Part shown: one piece after another, positions 6,034-15,100 of the stretch | Layout: the number at the start of each line of letters is the position of its first letter | Numbering within the stretch: the first letter of the stretch is position 1 | Assembly: GCA_943356425.1 (NCBI GenBank) | Contig: CALRFE010000001.1 | Span: 1-26,825 of the forward strand | Direction of reading: 5' to 3' | DNA from: Candidatus Nomurabacteria bacterium | GTDB lineage: Bacteria; Patescibacteriota; Minisyncoccia; Phycocordibacterales; UBA9973 | Length of the DNA stretch: 26,825 bases | Translations under genes and position numbers: made by a program | Notes under the pieces: model-generated | Told to the model about the DNA's origin: nothing | What the model saw: only the letters and a program-made list of their open reading frames with translations | The model's database searches: none

Positions 6034-8574
6034 ATGAATATCACCATCACAAAACGCGACGGCACCCGAGAGCCATTCAATGCCGACCGAATCAATCGGG
6101 CGATTGAACGCGCGTGCTACGGACTTACTGATCCGATCGGTAAGGTCACACAAATTGCGAGCGAAACGAATCTCACGCTCTATGATGGTATTACGACTGA
6201 AGAAATGGACCAAGCTGCGATCAATGCAGCACTCCAGAACGCGCAATCTGATCTTGAATTTGATAAAATTGCGACTCGGCTCTTCCTAAAAACTATTTAT
6301 AAAAAAGTAGTTGGTGATTTTGATACTAAAGAAGAATTGGCGGCGATGCATAAGGGGCATTTTCCGCACTACATCCGTCTTGGCGTCGAGCTCGGATTGC
6401 TCGACCAACGGCTTGCAAAAGTTTTTGATCTTGATGAACTCGCAAAGGCGCTCAAGATCGAACGCGACGAGCTCTACAAATATTCCGGCATCTCGACGAT
6501 GCAAAATCGTTACCTTATCAAAGATGCAGAACAAAATGTGATCGAAACCCCGCAATATTTTTGGATGCGCGTCGCGATGGGTATGTCCATTCTTGAAAAA
6601 AATCCGACCGAATGGGCAAAGAAATTCTATGACAAGATGTCTAAGCTCGAATATCTCTCTGCGGGGTCAACTAACATCGGTGCGGGGACAACACGTCCTT
6701 CGCTCTCGAACTGTTTCTTGATGCAAGTTGAAGACGATATGGCGCACATCGGAAAAACTGCTTCTGACGTCTTAATGCTCTCAAAGGCGACCGGCGGTAT
6801 TGGACTTGCAGTCACAAAACTTCGTGCGAACGGATCAGTACTCAAATCGAACAACACAGTCTCTTCCGGCCCTGTTCCATTTTTACACATCATGGACTCT
6901 GCGGTCCGCGCAGTACAGCGCGGTGGCAAGAAAAAAGGCGCACTCTGTTTCTATATGGAGAACTGGCACATCGATTTCCAAGATTTTCTCGATCTCAAAC
7001 AGAATGCCGGTGATGATTATCGCCGTACGCGTACCGCAAACACCGCTGTCTATATGTCTGACGAATTCATGCAACGTGTTCGCGACGACAAAGACTGGTA
7101 TCTCTTCGATCCGAAAGAAGTCGCTGACCTGATCGAGCTCTATGGCACTGCGTTTTCAAAACGCTACGCAGAATATGCGCTCATGGCAGAACGAGGAGAG
7201 CTTAAAATGTGGCAAAAGTTACCTGCGCGTCAGCAGTACAAGAACATTCTTGTCTCGCTCCAGACGACGTCACATCCATGGCTCACCTGGAAAGATACGA
7301 TCAACGTTCGTGCGCTCAACAATAATACGGGAACCATCCACGCGTCGAATCTCTGTACCGAAGTGACGCTTCCACAGAACAAAGATAATGTTGCTGTCTG
7401 TAACTTGGTCTCCATCAATATTGCGCGCCATATCGTCGGCAAGCAGATCGACTGGATGCGTCTCGAAGAGTCCGCACGTCTCGCAACGCGCCAGCTCGAT
7501 AATTTGATCGATGTCAATAAACTTCCAATTCCAGAAGCGATAAAAGCAGACAAAGAAAATCGTGCAGTCGGTCTCGGACTCATGGGATTTGCCGATGCGA
7601 TCGAACAGCTCGGCTATTCATATGAAGACAAAGAGGCGCATGATATCGCAGACAAGATCTTCGAATTCATCAGTTATATGTCGATCGATGAGAGCGCGAT
7701 GCTCGCGAGCGAGCGCGGTAGTTACAAAAATTTTGAAGGCTCTGGCTGGTCCAAAGGAATGGTTCCGATCGACACGATCAAATTACTCGACGAAGGACGT
7801 GGAAAGAAGCTCGATATTCCTGAAGGCAGTCTCGACATGACGCCACCGCTCGATTGGACAGGACTCCGAAAGAAAGTGCGAAAGGGAATGCGTAATGCGA
7901 CAGTGCTCGCGATCGCGCCGAACGCAAACATCGGACTTGTCGCGGGTACATCACCCGGTATTGATCCACGCTTTGCGCAAATGTTCTCTCGAAATAAAAT
8001 TTCCGGAAAATATCTTGAAGTCAATCCGAACCTCGTTGCCGATCTCAAATCAGAAAATCTCTGGGAAAAACATCGCGAAGAAATATTGTCGAGCCATGGA
8101 GATCTCGAAGGCATCGCTGGTATTCCGGATCGCATCAAGGCGATCTACAAAACTTCTTTTTCAACATCACCGCATGCATTTATCGAAGTCGCCGCTCGCG
8201 CACAAAAATGGGTTGACCAAGCGATCTCTCGAAACATGTATCTTGATGTCCGCGATGTTGATGAGATCATGAAGATCTACTCAGCTGCATGGGAAAAAGG
8301 TTTGAAGACGACCTATTATCTCCACATGAAGCCGAAGCATACCGCAGAACAATCGACCGTACGCGTCAATAAATCAGAAAGTATGGGCAAGAAGGGATTC
8401 GCGTCAGTGTTTAATAAAGTTGAGACGAAGACCGAGGAAATTGTTTCTGCTCAAACAGATGGAACGACTGCAATACCGGATGTCCGACCGAGTCCATTGA
8501 AAGAAAAACCACAGTTGGTCGTCCATGGTCCTGAAGACCCGAATGATGCATTGTTGTGCGAAGGATGCCAGTAA
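6034..8574 (+). CDS. nrdA: Ribonucleoside-diphosphate reductase, class I, large subunit
   Basis: Reduces ribonucleotides to deoxyribonucleotides together with NrdB. Residues 1-95 form an ATP-cone allosteric domain (MNITITKRDGTREPFNADRI). Catalytic residues are all visible: C227 (LSNCFLM) and C456 (VAVCNLV) as the disulfide pair, N439-C441-E443 (NLCTE) at the radical site, and Y761-Y762 (TTYYL) for radical transfer. C842 and C845 in the terminal LCEGCQ form the shuttle pair. 846 residues is close to the normal length for an ATP-cone NrdA. The start ATG follows a long leader with a DnaA box and extended -10. nrdB follows 124 nt later across an inverted-repeat region. The ATP-cone implies dATP inhibition of activity. 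Confidence 0.97.
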   Translation: MNITITKRDGTREPFNADRINRAIERACYGLTDPIGKVTQIASETNLTLYDGITTEEMDQAAINAALQNAQSDLEFDKIATRLFLKTIYKKVVGDFDTKEELAAMHKGHFPHYIRLGVELGLLDQRLAKVFDLDELAKALKIERDELYKYSGISTMQNRYLIKDAEQNVIETPQYFWMRVAMGMSILEKNPTEWAKKFYDKMSKLEYLSAGSTNIGAGTTRPSLSNCFLMQVEDDMAHIGKTASDVLMLSKATGGIGLAVTKLRANGSVLKSNNTVSSGPVPFLHIMDSAVRAVQRGGKKKGALCFYMENWHIDFQDFLDLKQNAGDDYRRTRTANTAVYMSDEFMQRVRDDKDWYLFDPKEVADLIELYGTAFSKRYAEYALMAERGELKMWQKLPARQQYKNILVSLQTTSHPWLTWKDTINVRALNNNTGTIHASNLCTEVTLPQNKDNVAVCNLVSINIARHIVGKQIDWMRLEESARLATRQLDNLIDVNKLPIPEAIKADKENRAVGLGLMGFADAIEQLGYSYEDKEAHDIADKIFEFISYMSIDESAMLASERGSYKNFEGSGWSKGMVPIDTIKLLDEGRGKKLDIPEGSLDMTPPLDWTGLRKKVRKGMRNATVLAIAPNANIGLVAGTSPGIDPRFAQMFSRNKISGKYLEVNPNLVADLKSENLWEKHREEILSSHGDLEGIAGIPDRIKAIYKTSFSTSPHAFIEVAARAQKWVDQAISRNMYLDVRDVDEIMKIYSAAWEKGLKTTYYLHMKPKHTAEQSTVRVNKSESMGKKGFASVFNKVETKTEEIVSAQTDGTTAIPDVRPSPLKEKPQLVVHGPEDPNDALLCEGCQ

Positions 8575-8576
8575 AA

Positions 8577-8694
8577 TTAGCTTATAGTTGTTAGGTTTTA
8601 GTTTTTAGCTTTAGAGACAAAGAAAATAAGAATTATCATTTATTGGTTATAGAATTCCAAGCTAAAAGCTAACACCTATAACCTAACCCCTAAT
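8577..8694. repeat. Inverted pair of CTAAA/CTAAC-type repeat in the nrdA-nrdB gap
   Basis: The left arm (about 8580-8613, GTTAGGTTTTAGTTTTTAGC within it) is an imperfect reverse complement of the right arm (8661-8694, CTAAAAGCTAACACCTATAA within it), with about 47 nt between. The RNA could fold into a long imperfect hairpin. The right arm, directly before nrdB, has almost no G. The reverse complement of the left arm is very similar to the sequence before the MazG-like gene (22524-22560). Confidence 0.65.
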
Positions 8695-8698
8695 CATC

Positions 8699-9709
8699 AT
8701 GCTTATCGGAAAAGCCTCACCTGAAGATACCAGCCTCCATCCCATGCACTATAAATGGGCGTATGAACTGTACAACCAAGCAGTGCGTAACACATGGTTT
8801 CCGCACGAGATCCCGCTCGGCGAAGACCTCAAAGACTGGAAAGATATGACTGATGACGAACGTCATGCGGTGAAATTCCTGATGTCATTCTTTAATCCCG
8901 GAGAACTTATCGTCAATCGCTCTCTTGCACTCGGTGTGTATCCATATATCAAATCTCCTGAATGTCACTTGTATCTTGCAAAACAAATGTGGGAAGAAGC
9001 GAATCACTGTGTTGCGTTTGAATATGTACTTGAAACATTTCCAATGGATCGCGATACGATCTACAAGATCCACACGGAGACCGATTCGATGGTCAAGAAA
9101 GAAGGTTTCATCACAAAATATTTGAAACGCATGACTGAAGTGACACTCGATATTGATAGTTCAGAAGGCAAAAAAGAATTCATTAGAAACCTTGTCGCGA
9201 CCAACATCGTCATGGAAGGTATTTGGTTTTATTCGGGCTTCATGGTGGTGCTCTCATTCCGCCAGCGCAACAAACTCCGCAATTTCGCTTCGATGATCAA
9301 CTGGGTCATTCGTGACGAATCATTGCACTTGAAGTTCGGAATGAACCTCATTATGAATGTTTTAGAAGAAAATCCTGAGCTCCTCACGCCTGAATTTGCA
9401 GATGAAATTCGAGGTATTATCATCGAAGGTGTTGAACTTGAAGTCGCATATAATAAAGATCTTTTCCCAACAGGAATTCTTGGATTGAACGCCGACTACG
9501 TGAATCAATATGTGAAATATGTCGCTGATCGTCGTCTTGAAGAGCTCGGTATGCCGAAACATTACAACGCGACCAATCCCGCAAAATGGATGGCCGGCGC
9601 GACCGATGTGTATGAACTCGTGAACTTCTTCGAACAGCAGAACACTGCATACGAAGTTGACGCACACGGACATGCGAAGAAGTCAGAAAATGAAGGAGCT
9701 AAAGAATAG
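8699..9709 (+). CDS. nrdB: Ribonucleoside-diphosphate reductase, class I, small subunit, class Ic-like
   Basis: Holds the metal cofactor that generates the radical for NrdA. The six metal ligands can be placed: E69 (NPGELIV), E100 and H103 (MWEEANH), E173 (VMEGIWFY), E207 and H210 (RDESLH). The residue four after H103 is F107, where tyrosyl-radical enzymes have Tyr (E. coli Y122), and the first ligand is Glu rather than Asp (E. coli D84). Phe plus Glu is the pattern of class Ic enzymes such as Chlamydia, which use a Mn(IV)/Fe(III) centre instead of a tyrosyl radical. D206 of the RDE motif and a near-terminal Y318 are kept for radical transfer. The gene lies 124 nt after nrdA. The start ATG follows a G-poor leader without Shine-Dalgarno. 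Confidence 0.95.
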   Translation: MLIGKASPEDTSLHPMHYKWAYELYNQAVRNTWFPHEIPLGEDLKDWKDMTDDERHAVKFLMSFFNPGELIVNRSLALGVYPYIKSPECHLYLAKQMWEEANHCVAFEYVLETFPMDRDTIYKIHTETDSMVKKEGFITKYLKRMTEVTLDIDSSEGKKEFIRNLVATNIVMEGIWFYSGFMVVLSFRQRNKLRNFASMINWVIRDESLHLKFGMNLIMNVLEENPELLTPEFADEIRGIIIEGVELEVAYNKDLFPTGILGLNADYVNQYVKYVADRRLEELGMPKHYNATNPAKWMAGATDVYELVNFFEQQNTAYEVDAHGHAKKSENEGAKE

Positions 9710-9743
9710 CGACTATCATTTTCTAGATCCCGTACCAATTTTT

Positions 9744-9846
9744 TGATTAGTTTAGATTACATAAAAAATTTAGATGTAAAAATTTGGTGCTGGGGAAGAA
9801 TAGAAAATCTAAAATCTAAAATCTAAATACTAAAATCTAAATCAAT
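9744..9846. repeat. Inverted pair of CTAAAAT-type repeat after nrdB
   Basis: The left part (9744-9775) has GATTAGTTTAGATT and TTTAGAT. The right part (9803-9846) is a run of AATCTAAA units: three in tandem, then a variant TACTAAAATCTAAATC, with no G at all after 9804. The two are partly complementary. A terminator hairpin begins right after it at 9848. Confidence 0.6.
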
Positions 9847-9847
9847 C

Positions 9848-9873
9848 AAAAACTCGCCCGAGGGCGAGTTTTT
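9848..9873. terminator. Symmetric terminator after nrdB
   Basis: AAAAACTCGCCC (9848-9859) pairs with GGGCGAGTTTTT (9862-9873) across a GA turn. A-run and T-run flanks make it work on either strand. Confidence 0.85.
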
Positions 9874-9888
9874 GATTTGTTGTCTTTT

Positions 9889-9897
9889 TGCTATACT
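9889..9897 (+). promoter_or_regulatory. Extended -10 promoter (TGC-TATACT), predicted leaderless
   Basis: The hexamer 9892-9897 is 6 nt from ATG 9904 and lies 15 nt after the terminator, so the transcript should begin at the start codon. Confidence 0.7.
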
Positions 9898-9903
9898 CAC
9901 CTC

Positions 9904-10788
9904 ATGCAAAACCCGCTTATTTTAATAACCGAACCGTCCAAAGACTACGAGTTGCTTGATTCGGGCAATGGAAAAAAGCTTGAACGCTATGGCAGTGTGG
10001 TTTTGGCACGGCCGGATCCGCAGGCGCTGTGGGAAATGAAGAAACCAGAGCTCTGGAAGACCGCCGATGCAGAATTTGTCCGCGACGGAAAAAAAGCTTC
10101 GTGGAAAGCAAAAAAAGAATTGCCGAAAGAATGGACGATCGAATTTGCCGATATGAAATTTATTATTCGTCCAACCAGTTTTAAACACACGGGACTTTTT
10201 CCTGAGCAATCTGAAAATTGGAAATGGATGGAAAAAAAGATTAAAGAGCAAAGAGAAGAGAGAAAAGAAAAAATTCGAGTTTTAAACTTATTCGGCTATA
10301 CGGGCGGAGCAACGCTTGCATGCGCGAAAGCCGGTGCTGAAGTCGTGCATCTTGACGGTTCAAAGGCGGCAATTGCATGGGCGAAGGAAAATAGAGATGC
10401 ATCAGGACTTACCGACACACCAATCCGCTTTATACTTGACGATGCGCGAGAATTTCTCAAACGCGAAGTGAAGCGCGGAAACAAATACGATGCGATCATT
10501 ATGGACCCGCCCGCATTCGGCTATGGACCAAATGACGAGCTTTGGAAAATCGAAGAGCATTTTACTGAACTTCTCGATTTGTGTAAAAAAGTGTTATCCA
10601 AAAATCCGCTTTTTGTAATCATCAATGGCTACGCGTCAGGATATTCGCCGATCGCATACCAAAATAATTTGCAGGATATGATGCGCGAGCACAAAGGCGA
10701 TATTGAAATAGGGGAACTTGCCATCGCCGAATCCGACAGCGACCGATTGCTTCCGTGCGGTATTTTTGCACGGTGGTATAAAAAATAA
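9904..10788 (+). CDS. Class I SAM-dependent RNA methyltransferase (COG1092/RlmI-RlmK-like)
   Basis: A 294-residue methyltransferase of the family that methylates cytosine or guanine in 23S rRNA. SAM-binding motif I is LNLFGYTGGATLACAKAGA (about 127-145), motif II ends in HLDGS, and the catalytic motif is IIMDPPAFGYG (198-208). The preceding KHTGLFPEQ is typical of COG1092. The terminal PUA domain of RlmI is not present; the N-terminal 90 residues are a shorter substrate-side region. An in-frame ATG at 9877 exists, but the promoter hexamer lies between it and ATG 9904, so the latter is the start. The exact target base cannot be read from sequence. It is its own transcription unit between repeat-rich gaps. 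Confidence 0.87.
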   Translation: MQNPLILITEPSKDYELLDSGNGKKLERYGSVVLARPDPQALWEMKKPELWKTADAEFVRDGKKASWKAKKELPKEWTIEFADMKFIIRPTSFKHTGLFPEQSENWKWMEKKIKEQREERKEKIRVLNLFGYTGGATLACAKAGAEVVHLDGSKAAIAWAKENRDASGLTDTPIRFILDDAREFLKREVKRGNKYDAIIMDPPAFGYGPNDELWKIEEHFTELLDLCKKVLSKNPLFVIINGYASGYSPIAYQNNLQDMMREHKGDIEIGELAIAESDSDRLLPCGIFARWYKK

Positions 10789-10894
10789 AATTCGAAGCAC
10801 GAAACCCTAAATACGAAACAATATCGAAACTCGAATTTTTCAAATCCAAAACAGGTTTTAAATTTAATACTTTTAATGTTTAGACTTTAATATT
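10789..10894. repeat. Repeat-rich gap with CGAAA-type units and a CTAAA-family copy
   Basis: The first half repeats CGAA-type words (CGAAGCACGAAACCC, TACGAAACAATATCGAAACT) and is bounded by AAATTCGA and TCGAATTT, which can pair and are followed by a T run, so a weak terminator is possible. The second half contains TTTAGACTTTAATATT (10879-10894), the reverse complement, with one mismatch, of 19017-19032 before the ABC ATPase gene. Confidence 0.5.
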
Positions 10895-10900
10895 TTGTCT

Positions 10901-10909
10901 TGTTATAAT
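10901..10909 (+). promoter_or_regulatory. Extended -10 promoter (TGT-TATAAT), predicted leaderless
   Basis: A perfect TATAAT with TG one base upstream, 7 nt from ATG 10917. Confidence 0.75.
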
Positions 10910-10916
10910 TAATCAT

Positions 10917-11360
10917 ATGAAAATCAACGCTATTGATATCGAATTGATCCATTTTTTCCGTCGCATTTCCGTGCCGGTCGCGCGCGTCGGACTTTTTATC
11001 GTCTTCTTCTGGTTCGGTATTTTGAAAGTGCTCGACCTCTCTCCCGCAGGTCCGCTCGTCGAACGGCTATTTAACAATACTGTTCCGATCATGTCATTCC
11101 ATACGTTCATTATCTTGTTCGGAGTGTTTGAAATGTTGATCGGTATTTTGTTTCTCATCAAGGGTGCTGAGCGTATCGTCATCCCGCTCCTGTTTTTGCA
11201 CATGATTACGACGTTCATGCCACTTTTTGTATTACAAGAAGAGACATGGTCAGGGTTCATGGTGCCGACGCTTGAAGGCCAATACATCATCAAGAATTTC
11301 GTCATCATCGCCGCAGCGATCGGTATCGCGGCGCATCTGCATCCGATGCGGCAGAGATAA
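10917..11360 (+). CDS. DoxX-like / DUF417-like small membrane protein
   Basis: 147 residues with four hydrophobic helices, about 19-38 (VARVGLFIVFFWFGILKVLD), 58-80, 85-105 and 124-140. The sequence FWFGILKVLDLSPAGPLVE after the first helix and FGVFEMLIGILFLI in the second resemble the DoxX/DUF417 superfamily of quinone-linked or unknown inner-membrane proteins. Substrate and partner are unknown. It stands alone, with a leaderless promoter in front and a GC-rich hairpin after it. Confidence 0.72.
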   Translation: MKINAIDIELIHFFRRISVPVARVGLFIVFFWFGILKVLDLSPAGPLVERLFNNTVPIMSFHTFIILFGVFEMLIGILFLIKGAERIVIPLLFLHMITTFMPLFVLQEETWSGFMVPTLEGQYIIKNFVIIAAAIGIAAHLHPMRQR

Positions 11361-11374
11361 AATTTTGCGTGTAT

Positions 11375-11409
11375 AGTGGGGGCGCCGCGCGAAGCGCGGC
11401 GCCCCCACT
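11375..11409. terminator. Perfect 16-bp GC-rich hairpin without T run
   Basis: AGTGGGGGCGCCGCGC (11375-11390) pairs exactly with 11394-11409 around a GAA loop. No U-tract follows, so it is not a textbook intrinsic terminator. It may be a terminator variant or a dispersed palindromic element. Its base composition is far richer in GC than its surroundings. Confidence 0.6.
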
Positions 11410-11430
11410 TGCGATTTTATCCGAGTGCGT

Positions 11431-11436
11431 TACAAT
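11431..11436 (+). promoter_or_regulatory. Possible -10 (TACAAT) for the FKBP gene
   Basis: TACAAT lies 27 nt before ATG 11464. There is no TG extension at the right place. A second AT-rich candidate (TATTAT, 11442-11447) is nearer. Confidence 0.35.
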
Positions 11437-11463
11437 ATCCCTATTATCACTAAATATATTCAT

Positions 11464-12009
11464 ATGCAAAAAGGTTCATCAATCGGAAGTGTGTTCACTT
11501 TTATCCTCGTGTGTCTCGTCATCGTAGCAGGCATCTATTTTGTTACTCACAAAAAAGAAACAGCGGTAACCGCAACCGATACTACGACGAGTGACGTTGC
11601 CACGTCTGAGGAAAACAAAACGGCTCCCGAAGAAAAGAAGAATACTGCATCTACTACAACTATGGAAGATACTACGAAGCTCGCGATTACTGTCACCAAA
11701 GAGGGAACCGGACCTGTCGTCACCAAAGGACAGCTTGTTACCGTCAATTACACGGGTTCACTTTTAAACGGCACTGTCTTTGATTCGAACGTTGACCCAA
11801 CATTCGGACATGTTGCACCATTTTCATTTACTGTCGGGGTCGGTCAGGTCATCAGAGGCTGGGACCAAGGGATTGTTGGCATGAAGATCGGAGAAAAGGC
11901 ACATTTAGTCATTCCAGCAGATCTCGCATACGGTGCACAGAGCCCAAGTCCGCTCATTCCAGCCAATTCCGTCCTGGTTTTCGATGTTGAAATAATTGCA
12001 GCGAAATAA
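11464..12009 (+). CDS. Membrane-anchored FKBP-type peptidyl-prolyl isomerase
   Basis: 181 residues. The N-terminal helix (about 8-26, GSVFTFILVCLVIVAGIYFV) is an uncleaved anchor or signal. Next comes a Thr/Ser/Glu linker of about 45 residues, then a single FKBP domain (about 75-181). Domain markers are VTVNYTGSLLNGTVFDSN, VIRGWDQGIVGMKIGEKAHL, IPADLAYG and IPANSVLVFDVEI. FKBPs speed cis-trans isomerisation of proline bonds; this one should act on the outside of the cytoplasmic membrane on exported proteins. An in-frame ATG at 11425 lies before the predicted -10, so ATG 11464 in the TCATATG context is taken. The following gene encodes a giant exported protein, a possible client, though that is only positional. 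Confidence 0.93.
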   Translation: MQKGSSIGSVFTFILVCLVIVAGIYFVTHKKETAVTATDTTTSDVATSEENKTAPEEKKNTASTTTMEDTTKLAITVTKEGTGPVVTKGQLVTVNYTGSLLNGTVFDSNVDPTFGHVAPFSFTVGVGQVIRGWDQGIVGMKIGEKAHLVIPADLAYGAQSPSPLIPANSVLVFDVEIIAAK

Positions 12010-12030
12010 GGCTGGGTCTATTCCCGAAAT

Positions 12031-12075
12031 ACACATTTAAAAAGCGCGTCCATAGGACGCGCTTTTTAAATGTGT
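12031..12075. terminator. 21-bp perfect symmetric terminator after the FKBP gene
   Basis: A 21-bp perfect stem (12031-12051 with 12055-12075) around ATA, with an A5 run in the 5' arm and a T5 run in the 3' arm. The last T of the stem is the T of the next gene's extended -10. Confidence 0.88.
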
Positions 12076-12083
12076 GCTATAAT
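12075..12083 (+). promoter_or_regulatory. Extended -10 promoter (TGC-TATAAT) of the surface-protein gene
   Basis: A perfect TATAAT with TG one base before it, overlapping the terminator end. The gap to ATG 12113 is 29 nt. Confidence 0.75.
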
Positions 12084-12112
12084 TTACCTGCAATAACTAA
12101 CCTCAAAATCCC

Positions 12113-15100
12113 ATGGATCTTCTCTTTAAACATGTTTCAAAATTTACTGAGCGCATCTCGGATTCGCTCGTACTTTTCGTCGTTATCGTTTCAGGCGGTG
12201 TGATTCTTATGGCAAATGTAACGGCTGCCGGAGTCCCCACCGTTTCAAATTTGGGACCGACTGAATTTGTCGATGGCAGTACGACGGTAGATACGACGCC
12301 GACACTGACATTTGATGTCGATTATTCAGCTGGCCACGGCAATCAGATATATTATGAAGTCCAGATATTCGGTGCGACCGGTCACGGCGCTGCCGCGGTA
12401 GATTATATCTCAGATGCTACAGCTGACGGATCTTTTTCGTACACAGTCGGACAGTCCGGTGGAACGTATGTCACGGGATCTTCCTCGATGCAACTTACTG
12501 ACGACGACTACACTTGGCAGGTAAAAGCTTTTGATGCGGTAAGTGCGATCCTCTCATCTGGGTATGTGCAAGCAAATGGAGGTAGTACTGCATTTGTTGT
12601 AGAAACAGGACTTGCAATTTCTCATGTTCAAAATTCAGATCCTTTGCTCGGCCAGCCGATCACGATCACTTGGGAGACCAATCTTCAATCATCTAGTATT
12701 GTGGATTATGGTCCTGATAGTTCTTATGGCACTCAGACCGATGAGTCTGATACGCCTCACGGTGTGACATCGCACAGCGTTGAACTCCCTGTGCTTCCAG
12801 TCGGCACGTATCATTATAGTGTCACATCGAATGGTGCTGATCATAGTCTTGCCTCAAGTAGCGACGCGACATTCACGATTCCGAACACTGACCCGACGGT
12901 CACGAAATTTACACCGGAAGAATTTATAAGCGGTTGGACGATCGCGAATGCGAGTGATTATTCTTTTGGATTCGCCCTCGATGACGCTGATGCCGATCGT
13001 GTACAGTACCGGATCCTTATCGATGATGATAGCGATTTTTCTTCACCCGCAGTTGATTATATCGATCCTATCTCGGCAACTGGAACTGCTGGCCAAAAGA
13101 CTTTTACCGTCGGTCAACCAGAAGGTGACGGTTCGTATTCAATAGGTGAAGAAGATCAGGTGCTCGCCGATGGATCATACTATTGGGGAGTGCGTGCATT
13201 TGATCAGAATGGCGGAGATTCTGGAAGTTACGAAGGCCCGACAATTGATGGCCCCATGTTCATTGTTGATCATACCTATGTCAATGCGAATCCAGTCGTC
13301 ACATTCAGAGATGTCAATGTTGATGGAGCAAAAATACGGGAATCGTCCCCAACGCTATCAATGATGCTCACCGATGCAAATACTGATGATCTCGTTTCAT
13401 TCACGATCATTATTGATGACAGCAGTGATTTTTCTTCACCAGTTGTTTCGTATTCTGAACCGATGACGGTGGAGAGCACACTCTCGCAAGGCCGTCATGA
13501 TTTTATTGTTGGCCAGTCGGACTTCGGTATCGGCTTCTATTCCGTGGGGGAAGCAAGCCAGACGCTCGCTGATGGCACGTATTATGTTGAAGCACAAGTT
13601 TCTGATAATCGCGGAGGTAGTTCTCCACTCACTCCTGCAAATGGGGGTGCGAGTGCATTCACAATCGATACCGTTCTTCCAGAAATTTCTGCGATCGCAA
13701 CGAGTGGTGTCACTGGAAGTGCGGTCACCGTCACTTGGACGACCGATGAAGCATCTTCAACTGAAATAGAATATGGTACGACGGATAGTTATGGAGATTC
13801 ATCTGTCGATGGCACATTGACGACAAATCACTCGGTGACCATTACTGGGCTCTCCGAAGCGACGCTCTATCACTACCGCGTGACGTCCACCGACGAAGCA
13901 GGAAATGCAAGTACCTCGCTTGATGATGACGTGACGACGCTCGATGTCACCGCGCCGACCATCAGTTCAGTAAGCTCCGGTTCACTCACGGGTACTGGTG
14001 CAACGATCACTTGGACGACCGACGAAGCTTCCGATTCACAAGTCCAATACGGAACTACGACTTCGTATGGTGCATCGACGACACTCGATGCTACGATGCT
14101 CACATCGCACTCTGTTGATCTTACTGGCCTTCTTGAAAATAGGACGTACCATTATCGCGTCAAGTCTCGCGATGCTGCGGGCAATCTTCGCACGGGTTCT
14201 GACAACACATTCATTACACTCGACCAGACAGCGCCGGAGATCTCCAATATTGTCGCGACGCCGTCCGGCAGTTCAGTGACGATCACGTGGGACACCGACG
14301 AGGCGGGCTCTTCTCGCGTCGAATATGGCACAACGACGAGCTATGGATTTCTTACCTCACAAATTGATACGAGTCCGCGCGTGACGTCGCACTCAGTTAC
14401 TATTTCAGGATTTGGTACGAGTGGTACCCGACATTTCAGAGTTCTTTCGACTGATGATTCGAGTAATACTGGAACGAGCAGTGACGGCACATTTACGATC
14501 GATTTGAACGTCACACCGGATGTACCGACATCGCTCGGCGGTGATGCTGTGACCGGTGGTGGTTCGATGAGCGATACGACGCCTTCATTCACTTTCACGC
14601 TCGATGACAACGATGCGCTTGATGAAGTCAAATATCAGATCGAGATCGACGATTCAGAAGATTTCTCTTCACCTGTTGTTGACTACACTTCAGCGCTTGG
14701 CAACCAATCTTCAAAAACATTTACTGTAGGACAAGCGGTTGGTGGTGGTAGTTATGGAGCAGGAGAAGAAAGTCAGACACTCGCCGATGGATCATATTAT
14801 TGGCGTGTCCGCGCGATCGATGAGCACGCTGCCGCTTCTGCATATGTCGAGGCAAATGGTGGTGCTGTCGCATTCATTCTTTCAACAACGCCAACCGAAG
14901 GACCGACAATTTCTGATGTGTCTGTTTCTACAACGAGTACTTCTGCAACATTTACATGGACAACCGACCGCAACGCCTATCCCCAGATAGATTATGGAAT
15001 AACGAGCGATTATGAATTGTCGATCGATCTCCTTAGTCTTTTGCGAAATGGTCAGACATCGCATGAAATTACACTTACTGATCTTGTTGCCTGTACGAAA

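Noticed and set aside
8577..8698. Terminal inverted repeats of a mobile element between nrdA and nrdB
   Set aside because: The arms enclose only about 47 nt, with no ORF and no target-site duplication that I can see.
9803..9846. CRISPR-like array from the tandem AATCTAAA units
   Set aside because: Units are only 7-10 nt with no spacers and no cas genes nearby; it is a simple intergenic repeat.
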